A stretch of 48,978 bases of DNA from a virus: the IMG/VR virus record IMGVR_UViG_3300035188_001650, positions 1 through 48,978 of that record. One strand, 5' to 3'. This document shows, one piece after another, positions 21,101-29,842 of the stretch. The notes beneath the pieces are model-generated. The model made no database searches, had not been told where the DNA came from, and saw only the letters and a list, made by a program, of their open reading frames with translations. Each line of letters opens with the position of its first letter. Positions within the stretch are counted from its first letter, which is position 1. The position numbers were made by a program, and so were the translations under genes.

Positions 21101-21882
21101 TCTAAATCCAATTCAATGACGTATCTATCTGCGCCAGGAGCCTGATAATTGGATGCACCAATAGCTGGATCTAATAAAGAAGGGTCGTCAACATAATCAT
21201 AAACTGTTTCGTTTATATTTAAACCCACTCTTAATGTTGGTTTATTTCCATACTTATCAAGAATTGCAATTTGCGGTTGAACTCCAACAAAATTACCAAT
21301 AGTATATTTTGAATAAGTTCCGTCTGGATTTTGAATATTTGAGTAACTATATCCATTTACGACAAAGAAAACCCCTTCTGCAATATGAGCGACAGAAGAT
21401 TTTCCAGAATGATTTGCTGAAGTTAATTGTGCAGTAAAATTAGAATCGTCAGCAGAATAAATTATATCTCCAGCATCAAATTGTTGTCCGGAAATATAAG
21501 AAACAATTAAAGTTGGGGCTTCTGCGGAAACTTCGTTAACAAAAGTTTCTTCTGCTACTGCAAGAACTCTAGCAATAACAGTTCCAGTATCGTCCCTAAT
21601 GATTCTATTGAGAAAATTATTTACATCAATAGAATTTTCTTCATATTCTGGTAATAGTCGAAGATAATAACAATCGGTATTGATGGTTACATTACCTCCA
21701 GTTACTGGGGTATTTTGTGAAAAAATATGAAATGCAAATTTGGAAATTTGATCCTGTAAAATCGTTTGGGATTGAGTCAATTCCCTTGCCTGAATCGCTT
21801 TTCCAGGTTTGAAAAGAATTCTGTGAAAATGTTTATTAGGATCGAAATCGTCTCTGTACGGCTCAACATTAAAATTTAGCAT
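15115..21882 (-). CDS. Giant baseplate/tail structural protein with DUF4815 domain
   Basis: A 2255-aa protein. The N-terminus (FNVEPYRDDFDP, FHRILFKPGKAIQARELTQS) is the recognisable DUF4815 signature of very large structural proteins in cyanophage and other T4-like marine phages. A polyproline run (eight Pro, near residue 1615) separates it from a second beta domain (CQSFIVEGNLYPNGVFLKSL, then FEFDVPVYIKPDILYAFVV), also typical of this family. Near residues 1950-2015 there is a Gly-rich module (VDGGKNYSNTTTGVRIEADG and GVGALADVVV) also found in gp6, gp7 and gp8 of this window. Position next to gp8 suggests a wedge-periphery or fibre-holding role comparable to T4 gp10/gp9; that equivalence is inference. 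Confidence 0.85.
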   Translation of the reverse strand: MLNFNVEPYRDDFDPNKHFHRILFKPGKAIQARELTQSQTILQDQISKFAFHIFSQNTPVTGGNVTINTDCYYLRLLPEYEENSIDVNNFLNRIIRDDTGTVIARVLAVAEETFVNEVSAEAPTLIVSYISGQQFDAGDIIYSADDSNFTAQLTSANHSGKSSVAHIAEGVFFVVNGYSYSNIQNPDGTYSKYTIGNFVGVQPQIAILDKYGNKPTLRVGLNINETVYDYVDDPSLLDPAIGASNYQAPGADRYVIELDLETRPLSIGDDQSFIELVRMEEGEIKKQVNNTVYSVIDDYFAKRTSETNGNYIVNDFAFTPKINPADANSYIMTVGKGVAYVNGYRVENQSDIGILGQRARTTESSNNATVYFEYGNYFYVDNLEGFFEITKLPKVDIHCVPYNNINVSSTTEYNKTLVGTSYVRNLEQYSGDISNPDSIVYKMFVTDIQTRNINGAAANTAPTFDRLWLQSGTFTTTANAYVGVTVSITSGSSAGDTRTIVESYSSGMIVVSSNFSERIDSTSKYTLNFGIKDAESIVLSTSPVSKTIRSNINSQHGKERGFSTGYAKLVEPSDPEMVWNLGHSYVKQLTDTSYQGTYLYADQSLQFANGKLELYLTAPNSTTFSGSGSLSADQIKSNFIVSRSANGQILTFDTISRKVIVEPTNRQSAKLEISNLGNISFDIDIISKLNVNNADATNILRTKELYQGNTSYYSTGTSVVDKGNIRFNSALGQVYIPFAELVPITQIQSLYVCDVKRILKIYETANSSTAPNSTLTNVTDVTKYYTFNSGQKDSYYDHAYIQLNFGAPIRKGNLLVIFDYYSHSGDIGYFSVMSYFKGVRKEEYSEVLNSNYTAKNGDVYSASDSIDFRPTRKNGDANFVFDKDYIVPNYLTAFTGDYEYYLGRKDILILTKDRTFEIVQGVPAQYPKFPTIPDASMDIAKINLDPYTAYITGENSKVTNIAIQKIAHKTWKMKNISDLEKRVNNIEYYTSLSLLEKNAESLQIPDENGLNRFKYGILADDFTGFSASDTANYDFNSAVLKLERSLTASHTVENWKLQCSALSRNMGAIDNSQLTDFAITSNKTNKFYTLPFTKKPVIEQKLASRTINVNPVAVIDVVGDLDLSPPMDTYVDNLKLPSLLIADPAFKFYEPSDQVNLLSQSDWKLVAGTTTEKLVDTTRIVDSAGGTTITKEFLKTWQESRDSLYGYYKDLNTNFIETNDFITDINIMPFVRAQEIEFKTKGLLINTPLNCYFDNVNINENVRLPNLLKVAVSGGEFKEGDVIGYLSAGVFVPTGKILGVAYEPVSRFPSGALTTLRLRMLHQYLYVVGDIGITRYAAPDTNSINVGVFNTNGSFSRTTASGVLVETLHSSGLLGAVSGGTAQTADLYEDETGRDYSAISRAESLGQNNNTYLPKTLFKRTVRRQLGVTSITLSSMASSTNNFYKDAIVTIFNPNPINDEWSSSAVISAYNGSTKVATLSTTINVEISSATIYSISRNTSIFKTSASTPLATSRNNPVNFSEPMPFMSSVNGMFCGIFKVPGGKFFSGTKVFRVDNGIDGNANSATTYAESSFFASNLATQSQSLQFASKIPGWTETDKINKSSTRKEQEYIAPPPPPPPPEDPLCQSFIVEGNLYPNGVFLKSLSLFFRTRSIDQPIYIYLVETLNGYPTSKVLENSKVIIDPLVVNTSERPHYLDQNSKTTFEFDVPVYIKPDILYAFVVRSSSLEYTCWLAAQNDFALASTSKNLPTDPDPQTTAKLSSNPYVGTLFVSQNAITWSAEQTKSLMFTIDACEFDVSKTPNIDFVIPKSAPRSKPIDFASAYFKDDLQVIANTTYSVFSQRNSIEYDKLNLSTSDFTPTQTKINYSYDTTPKNTWLLTGTKTPINPGRYGTPSADQFLTDGRGARIIAGNSNNSLVMTAQLTSSNKWVSPMISDDGVSLYTTKWLINDLGVYDYNINIVDGGKNYSNTTTGVRIEADGYGVGALADVVVDPSNGNSISKIVFANNGRNYAVRPKLYLSTISTANTVSGNDNIIFKTENGSIANGSIWYGQSISNGNSSFVTTVVSANNANGWVTVSNNVFGTSTNQTFYIDGEPRFENGKPAIIINCETCTRTGNGLAKYISKRVVLAPGDEAGDLRVYYTAYKPLNTEIYVYYKILSGEDEQKFDDGTWQIMTPISSTNRVSSTRTDLIEYVAAPGKDNIANNNIVYTSSSGATYSTFNQFAIKVVMTTTDPTYVPFLTDIRAIALPAGTGMR

Positions 21883-21914
21883 TTAACTTTTCCTTCAGTA
21901 AAGATGTTTTTAAC

Positions 21915-21922
21915 TATTTATT
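21915..21922 (-). promoter_or_regulatory. Possible late promoter variant (AATAAATA)
   Basis: AATAAATA on the minus strand, one mismatch from TATAAATA, 33 bp before the ATG of the DUF4815 gene in the 42-bp gap after gp8. The position matches the perfect late promoters in this window. Confidence 0.4.
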
Positions 21923-21924
21923 TG

Positions 21925-23787
21925 TTAAAATTTTATGACTAATCTGAATAATTCCAAACCGTCGCTGCTCCTCTGGATTTCTTGGCGGTTTTCTATATGG
22001 ATTATGTGTCCTGTATACTTTATCAAATCTGGATCAAATACTTGCAGCAAAGTTCTGGCGGTACCAGAAGATAATCCATATATGGAAGAACCATTAACAT
22101 AAGTACCATTTAAGTTAATCAGTCTAAGTTTATTTGGGGCTGACTCGAAATTTACGCAAGTTGCAGTAAACGTAGAGTTTGCAAAATTTGCATTATTTGG
22201 TGTCTGATATACTATTTCTCCATCCTGAAACGTACCAAAACCGTTAGAAACAATAATATCAGTAGATGTGGCATAAGTTTCCGCGTTAGCAACGTATGGA
22301 TATGTACTATTAGCAGTAGGACTAGAAAGTAACCCTATTTGTCTTATTTGCATGTCTGTTGGAAGTTTATTACCTTCAGATTCTTGAAACAAGAAAGCGA
22401 CCATCACTCGATCACATCCCATCTCAGACATAATATCTGCACCATTTCCCCCTATTGGAGATATAGAAGCAATCGCAGAGGCATTATTTCCTGTTGCTGA
22501 AGATATAACGACGTTAGCGGTGGTATAATTATATCCTGGATTTCTTACTACAATATTTTGAATTTTTTTTGTTGTTTGATCTACTTCCGCATAGGCAGAA
22601 GCACCCAAACCGTCTCCCATAATAGAAACATCAACAAGGGCTAATGATAAATCATAACCAGAACCACCATTTGTTACATTTATTACTTCTATTCCACCAG
22701 CCTTTTCGTTAGAAAATTTCGCTTCTGGTGGTGTTGAAATTGGAATAGGAATCCAATTTTCATCCATAAACTGCTGAAGTTTACCATAAGAAATAGTAAA
22801 CATATATTTCCATTTATACCCATCGTCTGGGTCGTAGAAAATATTAGTAGTATCATCAAAATTACCAGCAACGAAATACGGTTCTACTGTAGAAACGCCA
22901 CCATTATTATTCCAAAGACATTTAAATACCTGATAAAATTGATTCATTACATAGAATTTATATACCGGAGTTCCATCAGAATTTTTTTCATATAAATCAA
23001 TATCATCTCTATAGTAATCGTATACTTCCCCTTCAGACCAATTTATTCTTCTTACTACCGGAGAAATATTATTTGAAGTAATTTTCTTCAAATAAAACAT
23101 ATTTTTAAATATTTGTTTTTTATATTTTATGGTATCTTTTGGTTTTGGTGGGTGATCGTTATCATTAACTAAAGTAACAGTAGAAGAACTATTAATTGGA
23201 GGATAATCCATTAAAGGCTCGTTTAGAGTTATCGTTTTAGTTGAAGCGTCATATCCAACTACGCTTCTATAATAATTTAATTCTCCAGGATCGTTTAAAA
23301 TATCAATTTTAACCGCACAATCAGAATAAAAATTATCCTTATTAGACAAAGCCCCATTATCATTCAAAGTTATTTTATTATCATTAGGAATAAACCCAGT
23401 AAAAGTGAATTTACCTACTGAAGTTTTCGTTGCGTTTTTACTTAACGTTAAAACAAAATCTTCATAATTTATTTGATCAACTACTGTATTTGCTGGAACG
23501 TTTTCATGAGAAACTTTTTGCCCAATAAAAAAATCATTCAGAGTTGGTTCGTTTACTATAATTAAACTATTAGAATTTTCAATAATAGCAGCATCTCTAA
23601 TAATAATCGTTTCAGCTGCATTACTTGAGTAAGAAGTTTCGTTCCAAGGGTCATTATAAGAAATGAACCCGTACAAAGATTGCAAATTTTTGTTATCTGG
23701 AGGTAAAATTACCTGCGGAGCGTAAAAAAATTGAGTAATTTCGTAACTATTACTATCATTAGTTAATATGCTGTTATTTGCTATCAT
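21925..23787 (-). CDS. gp8: Baseplate wedge protein gp8-like
   Basis: About 620 aa from the ATG at 23787, which overlaps the preceding stop by 1 nt (TAATG). An upstream in-frame TTG at 23802 is a less likely start because the ribosome site abuts it. The first half follows the gp8 plan: LYGFISYNDPWNE, VRRINWSEGEVYDYYRDD, KFYVMNQFYQVFKCLWNNNG, VEPYFV, DDGYKWKYMFTI. T4 gp8 is 334 aa; this protein is almost twice as long, with a C-terminal extension containing a Gly-rich module (NGGSGYDLSLALVDVSIMGD, then NPGYNYTTANVVI). T4 gp8 dimers join the wedge to gp10/gp7. Placement after gp6 and gp7 genes agrees. The assignment is by pattern resemblance. Confidence 0.7.
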   Translation of the reverse strand: MIANNSILTNDSNSYEITQFFYAPQVILPPDNKNLQSLYGFISYNDPWNETSYSSNAAETIIIRDAAIIENSNSLIIVNEPTLNDFFIGQKVSHENVPANTVVDQINYEDFVLTLSKNATKTSVGKFTFTGFIPNDNKITLNDNGALSNKDNFYSDCAVKIDILNDPGELNYYRSVVGYDASTKTITLNEPLMDYPPINSSSTVTLVNDNDHPPKPKDTIKYKKQIFKNMFYLKKITSNNISPVVRRINWSEGEVYDYYRDDIDLYEKNSDGTPVYKFYVMNQFYQVFKCLWNNNGGVSTVEPYFVAGNFDDTTNIFYDPDDGYKWKYMFTISYGKLQQFMDENWIPIPISTPPEAKFSNEKAGGIEVINVTNGGSGYDLSLALVDVSIMGDGLGASAYAEVDQTTKKIQNIVVRNPGYNYTTANVVISSATGNNASAIASISPIGGNGADIMSEMGCDRVMVAFLFQESEGNKLPTDMQIRQIGLLSSPTANSTYPYVANAETYATSTDIIVSNGFGTFQDGEIVYQTPNNANFANSTFTATCVNFESAPNKLRLINLNGTYVNGSSIYGLSSGTARTLLQVFDPDLIKYTGHIIHIENRQEIQRSSDGLELFRLVIKF

Positions 23788-24839
23788 TATACTATTACCC
23801 AACCTCTAGTAGAATCTATATAACACATTGTTATAGAAACGTTTGGTACGTCTATTTTTAAATGTTCGTTTGGAGCAAGACCGTGTATTCTCGTACCATT
23901 ATACTGAATGGTATTATTCTTAGATGGAGACATATTAGTAAAGTATATGAATGTATTTTCTTTAGGAACTCCAGCAGGAAGTTTTACGTGAATATTACTA
24001 TTGACATCACCTAAAATTATATATCTATTGTTAGCAATGGTTACTAAATTATTTTGAGAGCTTGTGACATAATTAATTGCTGGTTTTATTATACAATTAT
24101 TTGCATAATTATAAGAAGAATTTGCGTGATTATATATAAAAGCCCCGTCAAGCGTTATAGATTCTCCCAACCTCAATTGTTTTCCACCAGTAATACCATT
24201 TAACGTATTGATAGTTATTGGGTTGGCTCCTATAGTCAAAGGTTGGCCAAGGGATAAAGATTTATTAAGACCGCCGTCTATAGTTATACCGTTTGTTGCC
24301 GTCAATGCTATAGGCGAAACAGAAACCGATAAACTTTGCCCCAAAGATAATTTGGTGTTATCTGGATTAGAAGATAGCAAAGAAACTCCACCAGATGAAA
24401 ACAAAGAAATAGCCGAATTTGCTTTATTAAAGGCAGAATTAGCGTGATTATATGCAACGTTTGCGTGTTGTCTGGCAACATTTGCTCTAGAAAACGCACC
24501 GTTTGCATAAATTGAAGCAGAATTAGCTGTATTGTAGGAAGCATTTGAGTGATTAAATGTTGTTGTATCGCTGATTAAAAGAACATCACCCAAATTAGCA
24601 GTCGCTATAGAAGACCCGTTGGCTTTTAGTCCACCCTCAGTTTGAAATTTAAGGTATGGAAAAGGTAGGGGATCTCCAAAATATTCTGAAAGATATTTTA
24701 ATAAAGCGTCTAGAGAAAGCCTTTTGGTTTTCATCTCGTTAACATTAACTATGGCGAACCAAGTATTACTTGGATTGCCAGCCATAGTTCTTTCTGTTTC
24801 TGGCGGAAGTTGAGAAATTCTTATGATAGGTGTAGACAT
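23787..24839 (-). CDS. Fibre-like structural protein with Asn-rich heptads
   Basis: A 350-aa protein. The N-terminus (MSTPIIRISQLPPETERTMA, then WFAIVNVNEMKTKRLSLDAL) resembles short head domains of phage structural proteins that list parameters of fibres. Residues about 95-150 contain seven-residue units (ANVAYNHANSAFNKANSAIS) expected to form a trimeric stalk. Residues 150-240 contain beta repeats (SLGQSLSVSVSPIALTATNG). The C-terminal ~90 residues (YIILGDVNSNIHVKLPAGVP) form a small beta domain common at fibre ends. It lies between gp8 and the beta-helix protein, so a wedge-attached side fibre is likely. Confidence 0.65.
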   Translation of the reverse strand: MSTPIIRISQLPPETERTMAGNPSNTWFAIVNVNEMKTKRLSLDALLKYLSEYFGDPLPFPYLKFQTEGGLKANGSSIATANLGDVLLISDTTTFNHSNASYNTANSASIYANGAFSRANVARQHANVAYNHANSAFNKANSAISLFSSGGVSLLSSNPDNTKLSLGQSLSVSVSPIALTATNGITIDGGLNKSLSLGQPLTIGANPITINTLNGITGGKQLRLGESITLDGAFIYNHANSSYNYANNCIIKPAINYVTSSQNNLVTIANNRYIILGDVNSNIHVKLPAGVPKENTFIYFTNMSPSKNNTIQYNGTRIHGLAPNEHLKIDVPNVSITMCYIDSTRGWVIV

Positions 24840-24849
24840 TTATTTACCT

Positions 24850-26265
24850 TTATTCTGAGGCGTTTTCTATATTATTAACTTTCAAGGTATTAGGACCGAC
24901 AATATTTATTCTCTTTCTTGTTATATTGTTGGAGATAATGTTTTTATCACTTGTTCCTGTTTCTATGATATTATTAGCCAAATCGCTATCAAATATACTA
25001 TTAACAATCTGCCCTTTAAAAGAATTAGAAATTACTACATCATTATTACAGTTACTTGAAATGACAGAAGAAACTATATAATTTTTACAATTTGATAATT
25101 CAACACCTTTAGAAAAAGAATATCCAAATTCTGCATCAATCTTAATATCTGATATTTTCGCATTAACACAAAGTAAAGAGCTACTATTGCCGGAAACTCC
25201 GATAGGAATACAATTAACAGTACCGTTAGATCTAAAACCAATACTAGATATAGAAATATTATCGGGACTTAGAGAGGTGTTGGATTTTGTATATTTAAGG
25301 ACAGTAGAATTATTTGCTAACGTTACAAATATCGAAGAGTTACTTCCGTCGCCTTTAATGCTTATACCAGGATTAATATTCAAAGTGGTAACACCATAAA
25401 AGCCAGAAGGGATAAAGATCGTTCCAAAAGGAATAGAATTAATAACGTTTTGCAAATTTACCGTATCGTCTGTAACACCATCACCAACAACATTAAATCT
25501 TTTCGCGTTAACGATAGGATATAGATTTAATTCAGAAACCAAAGATTCATGTGTGCTGTTTGCCAAACTATACGCAGAAGATAATTTTATATCAGTATTT
25601 GCTGCAATAAATAACGCATTGTTTGCAACACTCAATGCTGTAAAAGCGTTTGTGTTTGCATTTTGAGAATCGCCTATTGCAGTTTGCGCTAAATCGTAAG
25701 CTACAGTTGAATTTGTGTTTGCAAATTGTGCAGATATAGAAGCTGAATTTGCTGTATCATATATTTGTTGTAATTTAGCGTTTACCCCTATAGCATAAGA
25801 ATTTGCAGAATTTGCTTGAATAAATGCGGCGTTTGCTTGAATAAACGCATTAGCGGAAAAAGAAACCCCGGAATTAGCAACGCCAAAAATTATATTTGAG
25901 ATATCATATAAAGAATTAGAGAAACTATATACAGAGGATAATTTTATTTCTGTATTAGAGAGTGTGTTTGCCGTAGTGTTTGCGAAATTATAAGAAGCAT
26001 TAGCCCAATTATATGCTGAATTGGCATAAACGAACGCTGAATTGGCGTAATTAGCAGCAGAATTTGATGCATCGTAAGAAGCATTAGCTTTTACAAAGGA
26101 TTGATTCGCCTTTAAAAATGCTTCGGCAACAATAAACGATTTTAGGTTTGCTGCGGTTATTTTTACGCTATTATTTGGGGTTTCGTTAATAACGTTTACC
26201 CCTATTAATAATGTATTACTTGTTGGATTACCTAGATTTGGTAAACTGCTGGTTATTATTCCCAT
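24850..26265 (-). CDS. Tailspike-like protein: Asn-rich stalk plus pectate-lyase-type beta-helix
   Basis: A 471-aa protein. Residues about 40-235 are dominated by seven-residue stalk repeats (ANSAFVYANSAYNWANASYN, AFIQANAAFIQANSANSYA). From about residue 248 the sequence AKRFNVVGDGVTDDTVNLQN is the start signature of the Pectate_lyase_3/tailspike right-handed beta-helix, continuing through GTIFIPSGFYGVTTLNI and NNIIETGTSDKNIISNNITR. Such domains bind or cut surface polysaccharides; catalytic residues cannot be assigned here. It is a host-surface depolymerase or adhesin candidate. It sits 7 nt after gp7 and is probably co-transcribed with the baseplate genes. Confidence 0.75.
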   Translation of the reverse strand: MGIITSSLPNLGNPTSNTLLIGVNVINETPNNSVKITAANLKSFIVAEAFLKANQSFVKANASYDASNSAANYANSAFVYANSAYNWANASYNFANTTANTLSNTEIKLSSVYSFSNSLYDISNIIFGVANSGVSFSANAFIQANAAFIQANSANSYAIGVNAKLQQIYDTANSASISAQFANTNSTVAYDLAQTAIGDSQNANTNAFTALSVANNALFIAANTDIKLSSAYSLANSTHESLVSELNLYPIVNAKRFNVVGDGVTDDTVNLQNVINSIPFGTIFIPSGFYGVTTLNINPGISIKGDGSNSSIFVTLANNSTVLKYTKSNTSLSPDNISISSIGFRSNGTVNCIPIGVSGNSSSLLCVNAKISDIKIDAEFGYSFSKGVELSNCKNYIVSSVISSNCNNDVVISNSFKGQIVNSIFDSDLANNIIETGTSDKNIISNNITRKRINIVGPNTLKVNNIENASE

Positions 26266-26272
26266 ATTAAAC

Positions 26273-29200
26273 CTATTTAATTCTTATGTAAATTGTTGCT
26301 GATATGTTAACATTATTTTCTGTTAGTAGCGGTTCTCCAGATTCGCTTAATAAATCGTCATTGAATACAAAATAGTTTTCTTCTGGTCTTTGTCTCGCAC
26401 CACCAATAGAACCGTATTTTTCAGTAAATTGACCAGATTCTACCCTTACGAATTCGGATGGAATTTCAGAGTCTCTATTACTAGTACCATCACCCAAGAA
26501 ATAATAAACATTATCGATAGAAGTTTTTATACAATTGTTTGATAATAATAAAGTATTGTTCGACGTTATTATTCTACTTATTCTAGTATTGTAAGGAACG
26601 CTCTGGAATTGTATATAATTATATTTATATACGCCAACAGTGGTCTCGGTCTGTTTATCAAAGTAGCTATAGCTGTATCCGTTAGCATTAGCAGAAGCAT
26701 TATGGGTCATAACAATGGTATTATTACCAGAAATTATTTGAGCAACCTTTGTTCCGTTGGGTATATTGTTTCCGGTAATATATTGCCCAACAACAACGTT
26801 GGAGACAGATTCAACTTCTTTAAGCATGTTACTGTTATTAACAGTGTTAGCATAGATAGTCGTAGTATTTCCAACAACGATCTGATTTTTAATCAAATCA
26901 GACGTTAAATTGCTACTAGAAGAAGTTCTTATTACCACAACATTACTATTACTAGAAGTATTGCATAGAATCAATTGGTGCGGTAATATGTACTTATTAT
27001 CCGATCCAGACCAATTATCCATAACCAGCAATAAAGTATTGTTTTGGTTTTCAGTAGCGTTTTCTGTTAAAATTATGCTGCTGTTTGCAATATTAACAGA
27101 TTTTATTTTAGTGTCCCAAAGAATTCCAGCACCATATATGTTTTGGTCTTTAGAAATATTGGGGAATGTAGACAACCGCAACATATTGGAATTATTAGAA
27201 TCAAGCGTTGCATATTTGGAAATTGATTCTGGGAATCGCATTAATTCAGAATTAAACTCGTTTTCGGCAACTTCTTCAGTAGCCAACGCAGCCCATATAT
27301 ATTCAAAATCGTCAATATAATTTACATAAGTTGATTCTTTTAATTCTATTTCAGAGTTAGCTTCGTTCTTTATTACCGCTTGACCAATTACCTTGGTTCC
27401 AGAAGGATGCATACTTTCATATAGAATATCTCTATATTTTGAGATGTCTTTTTCAACAGAAACGACATAAGTAAAATTATTGTAGTTTTCATCTTCCAGA
27501 ACAGAAAAAGAACTTGGTTGGTGCGATTCATCAATATATCTTCCAGAACCAAGTATCAGTCCGTTTAAGAATTTAGAATTTGCTTTAGCAGTACCATCAC
27601 CATAAGTTAATATACCGTCTTTACCAACTATCTGAGAAGTTCCGTCTGGTAAAAATTTTCTAGGGAAAACATAGTCGGTTTTTATAGTTATTGGATATGT
27701 ATTTGGTTCTATTATTTTGGTTTTTTGTAGAGTTAATTCTGCGTTAGGGTTTGGAAGTTTATTATAATTATAAACCCTTAGTATATAAGTAGATGTTTCA
27801 GAATTTTCGTCAAACGTGATTCTATTAATAGAATCAACATACGACTTATAAGTAAAACTAGTAGAATTGGCTCCTTGATATACTATGTCTCCCTTTTGAG
27901 GTACATATAACAAACTTACGTTACTTACAGCGATATCCTGAACCTTTAGAGAAACTTTTGGCGCAGAAATATAATCTTCACCAAAATTGGTAATTTTTAT
28001 TGTTGTTATTGAACCAATTCTATCTGTAATTGGTACCAGCTTTGCTCCATCGCCAAGTACAGTACTGACGTATAAGTCTGCTCCGGTTCCAACAAAAGAA
28101 TAAGTGTTGGATACATAGGTTCCTGTCGCGCTATTAGATAATATTACCCAACCATTAGAATATGAATTTATAACGGTTGTTGTAACAGGAATACCATTAC
28201 CAGAAACAGTTTGCCCCACTAAAACATTTCCAGTAACAAAAGAACTAGAAACCCTTAGTACATTATTGCTAGAAATACTAGCAGAAGTTTCCGTTGGTTT
28301 AACGTAAACGTAAGGCAATTCTCCGTTGGAATATCCAAACCCGCCTAAAGGGGCAGGGTTGTTTGTGGACGTATAATAAGAAACGGTGTTGATTTCGCCT
28401 CCAGATAATACTGAAGTAACGTTTGCAAAAGCCCCTCCACCAAGACCACCAGAAAATAGTATTTCGTCCCCTACCTTGTAGCCAACTCCTCGTTTTCTAT
28501 TACCAGAAGAGTCTGTTCTGATAAGGATTGGTCCTAGAATACCAAAATTTTTGATAGACGTTACCGTATTTGCTGCTGGAGTGTATCTAGGGTCGTATTC
28601 ATCCCCCATTCCAAACGGCAAATCCGTTTCATACATTGATTCGGCGGATATGGTGGGAATTGTTCTAAATCCACCACCACCATTTTGAACAATAACTGTA
28701 TCAATAGAATACGTCGAAAATTCTCTAAACGTAAATGCATTCGCCATAACCGTATTTGCATTACATATTAAAGAATTTGCTAATGTTCTTGAGAAATTAT
28801 AATTAAGAGTATTGCTTATTGGGAACCCAGTAAAAACGTTGCAATTTAGTGGAATATTTTCTTTCAATTCCAAAGAATCCGCAACCATCATTGTCACGTT
28901 TGACGTATTTGCTGGATTTATAGCACCAACCGTTAATATAGGTTTACCGGAATCGGGAGTTACAAAAATAAATGTGTTGGGATGTTCTCTATAACCATAA
29001 GATCCCTCTTCAACTTTTACGCGCTGTATAGCACCCAAAGTAACTTCCCCGACTTCAGCAACAGCACCAATATCAGAAGTTTCCTCTTCTAATCCTTCGT
29101 AAAAAACGACCGGGTCGCCCGATAAATAATAATTACCTCTATAATTTCGATTAACGTCAACTGAAGATATAGTTCCTAATAGTTTTCCCTCTAATATTTC

Positions 29201-29842
29201 CCCTTCTTCTACTATATTACCTTCAACATCAAAATAAACGTTTTGGAGGTTTACGTCAACTACTTTTACAAATTCTCCAGTTTGGAACAACCTTTGTATG
29301 TCGGATATGAATATCTCTACCCTATCGTTTACAACCTTTGCCCTTTCGATTTTAGCCAAAGACTTTGAAATATCACCGAAAATAAACAAATTTTCAGCAT
29401 TGATCCACCTAGAATCATTGGATTTAATTTTAACAGATTTAGGTAAAAACCATTTACCTGCAGACGCTTTTACTACATATTCTTTAGTTTCATATACGTC
29501 AGAATCAACATTATATAAACATCTAAATAGAAATTTATAAGCCGCTCTATTTCCTTTATTTTCATAAAGTTCTTTTGAGAACCTTAATAATTTTCTTTTG
29601 TCTGTAATAACATCTTTTGGAAATGCTGGCATAAACGTTGAATAAAAATATTCAACGAATTTTTCAACGGTAGAATCAATATCAATATATTCTTGTATTT
29701 TTTTAGATTCGCTTAATACATTAGAATCTTGTTCTAACCATTCATAATAAGATTCTATAAAAGCAACAAAATTCTGATAGTTATCATCTTCCCTAACGAA
29801 ACTAGGTAATTGCTGTTGTACTAATAGAGAAGTTTTTATCAT
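26273..29842 (-). CDS. gp7: Baseplate wedge protein gp7-like
   Basis: A 1189-aa protein that shares 1 nt with the gp6 gene. Residues 10-130 (NFVAFIESYYEWLE, KRKLLRFSKELYENKGNRAA and YKFLFRCLYNVDSDVYE) match the T4 gp7 segment with FCEAYIQYL, FYSTKGIEASYKFLFKVLYN. In T4 gp7 this segment is in the middle, whereas here it is N-terminal, so the order is rearranged relative to T4 (1032 aa). The rest contains Gly-rich beta modules (GYKVGDEILFSGGLGGG near 28450, ITNFGEDYISAPKVSLKV near 27975). gp7 links gp10, gp8 and gp6 in the wedge. Order gp25-gp6-gp7-gp8 in one operon supports the call. Confidence 0.75.
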   Translation of the reverse strand: MIKTSLLVQQQLPSFVREDDNYQNFVAFIESYYEWLEQDSNVLSESKKIQEYIDIDSTVEKFVEYFYSTFMPAFPKDVITDKRKLLRFSKELYENKGNRAAYKFLFRCLYNVDSDVYETKEYVVKASAGKWFLPKSVKIKSNDSRWINAENLFIFGDISKSLAKIERAKVVNDRVEIFISDIQRLFQTGEFVKVVDVNLQNVYFDVEGNIVEEGEILEGKLLGTISSVDVNRNYRGNYYLSGDPVVFYEGLEEETSDIGAVAEVGEVTLGAIQRVKVEEGSYGYREHPNTFIFVTPDSGKPILTVGAINPANTSNVTMMVADSLELKENIPLNCNVFTGFPISNTLNYNFSRTLANSLICNANTVMANAFTFREFSTYSIDTVIVQNGGGGFRTIPTISAESMYETDLPFGMGDEYDPRYTPAANTVTSIKNFGILGPILIRTDSSGNRKRGVGYKVGDEILFSGGLGGGAFANVTSVLSGGEINTVSYYTSTNNPAPLGGFGYSNGELPYVYVKPTETSASISSNNVLRVSSSFVTGNVLVGQTVSGNGIPVTTTVINSYSNGWVILSNSATGTYVSNTYSFVGTGADLYVSTVLGDGAKLVPITDRIGSITTIKITNFGEDYISAPKVSLKVQDIAVSNVSLLYVPQKGDIVYQGANSTSFTYKSYVDSINRITFDENSETSTYILRVYNYNKLPNPNAELTLQKTKIIEPNTYPITIKTDYVFPRKFLPDGTSQIVGKDGILTYGDGTAKANSKFLNGLILGSGRYIDESHQPSSFSVLEDENYNNFTYVVSVEKDISKYRDILYESMHPSGTKVIGQAVIKNEANSEIELKESTYVNYIDDFEYIWAALATEEVAENEFNSELMRFPESISKYATLDSNNSNMLRLSTFPNISKDQNIYGAGILWDTKIKSVNIANSSIILTENATENQNNTLLLVMDNWSGSDNKYILPHQLILCNTSSNSNVVVIRTSSSSNLTSDLIKNQIVVGNTTTIYANTVNNSNMLKEVESVSNVVVGQYITGNNIPNGTKVAQIISGNNTIVMTHNASANANGYSYSYFDKQTETTVGVYKYNYIQFQSVPYNTRISRIITSNNTLLLSNNCIKTSIDNVYYFLGDGTSNRDSEIPSEFVRVESGQFTEKYGSIGGARQRPEENYFVFNDDLLSESGEPLLTENNVNISATIYIRIK

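Noticed and set aside
26622-26629. TATAAATA on the minus strand inside gp7
   Set aside because: It lies deep in the coding sequence over Tyr-Lys-Tyr codons, 350 bp before the next start, with no gap; probably chance.
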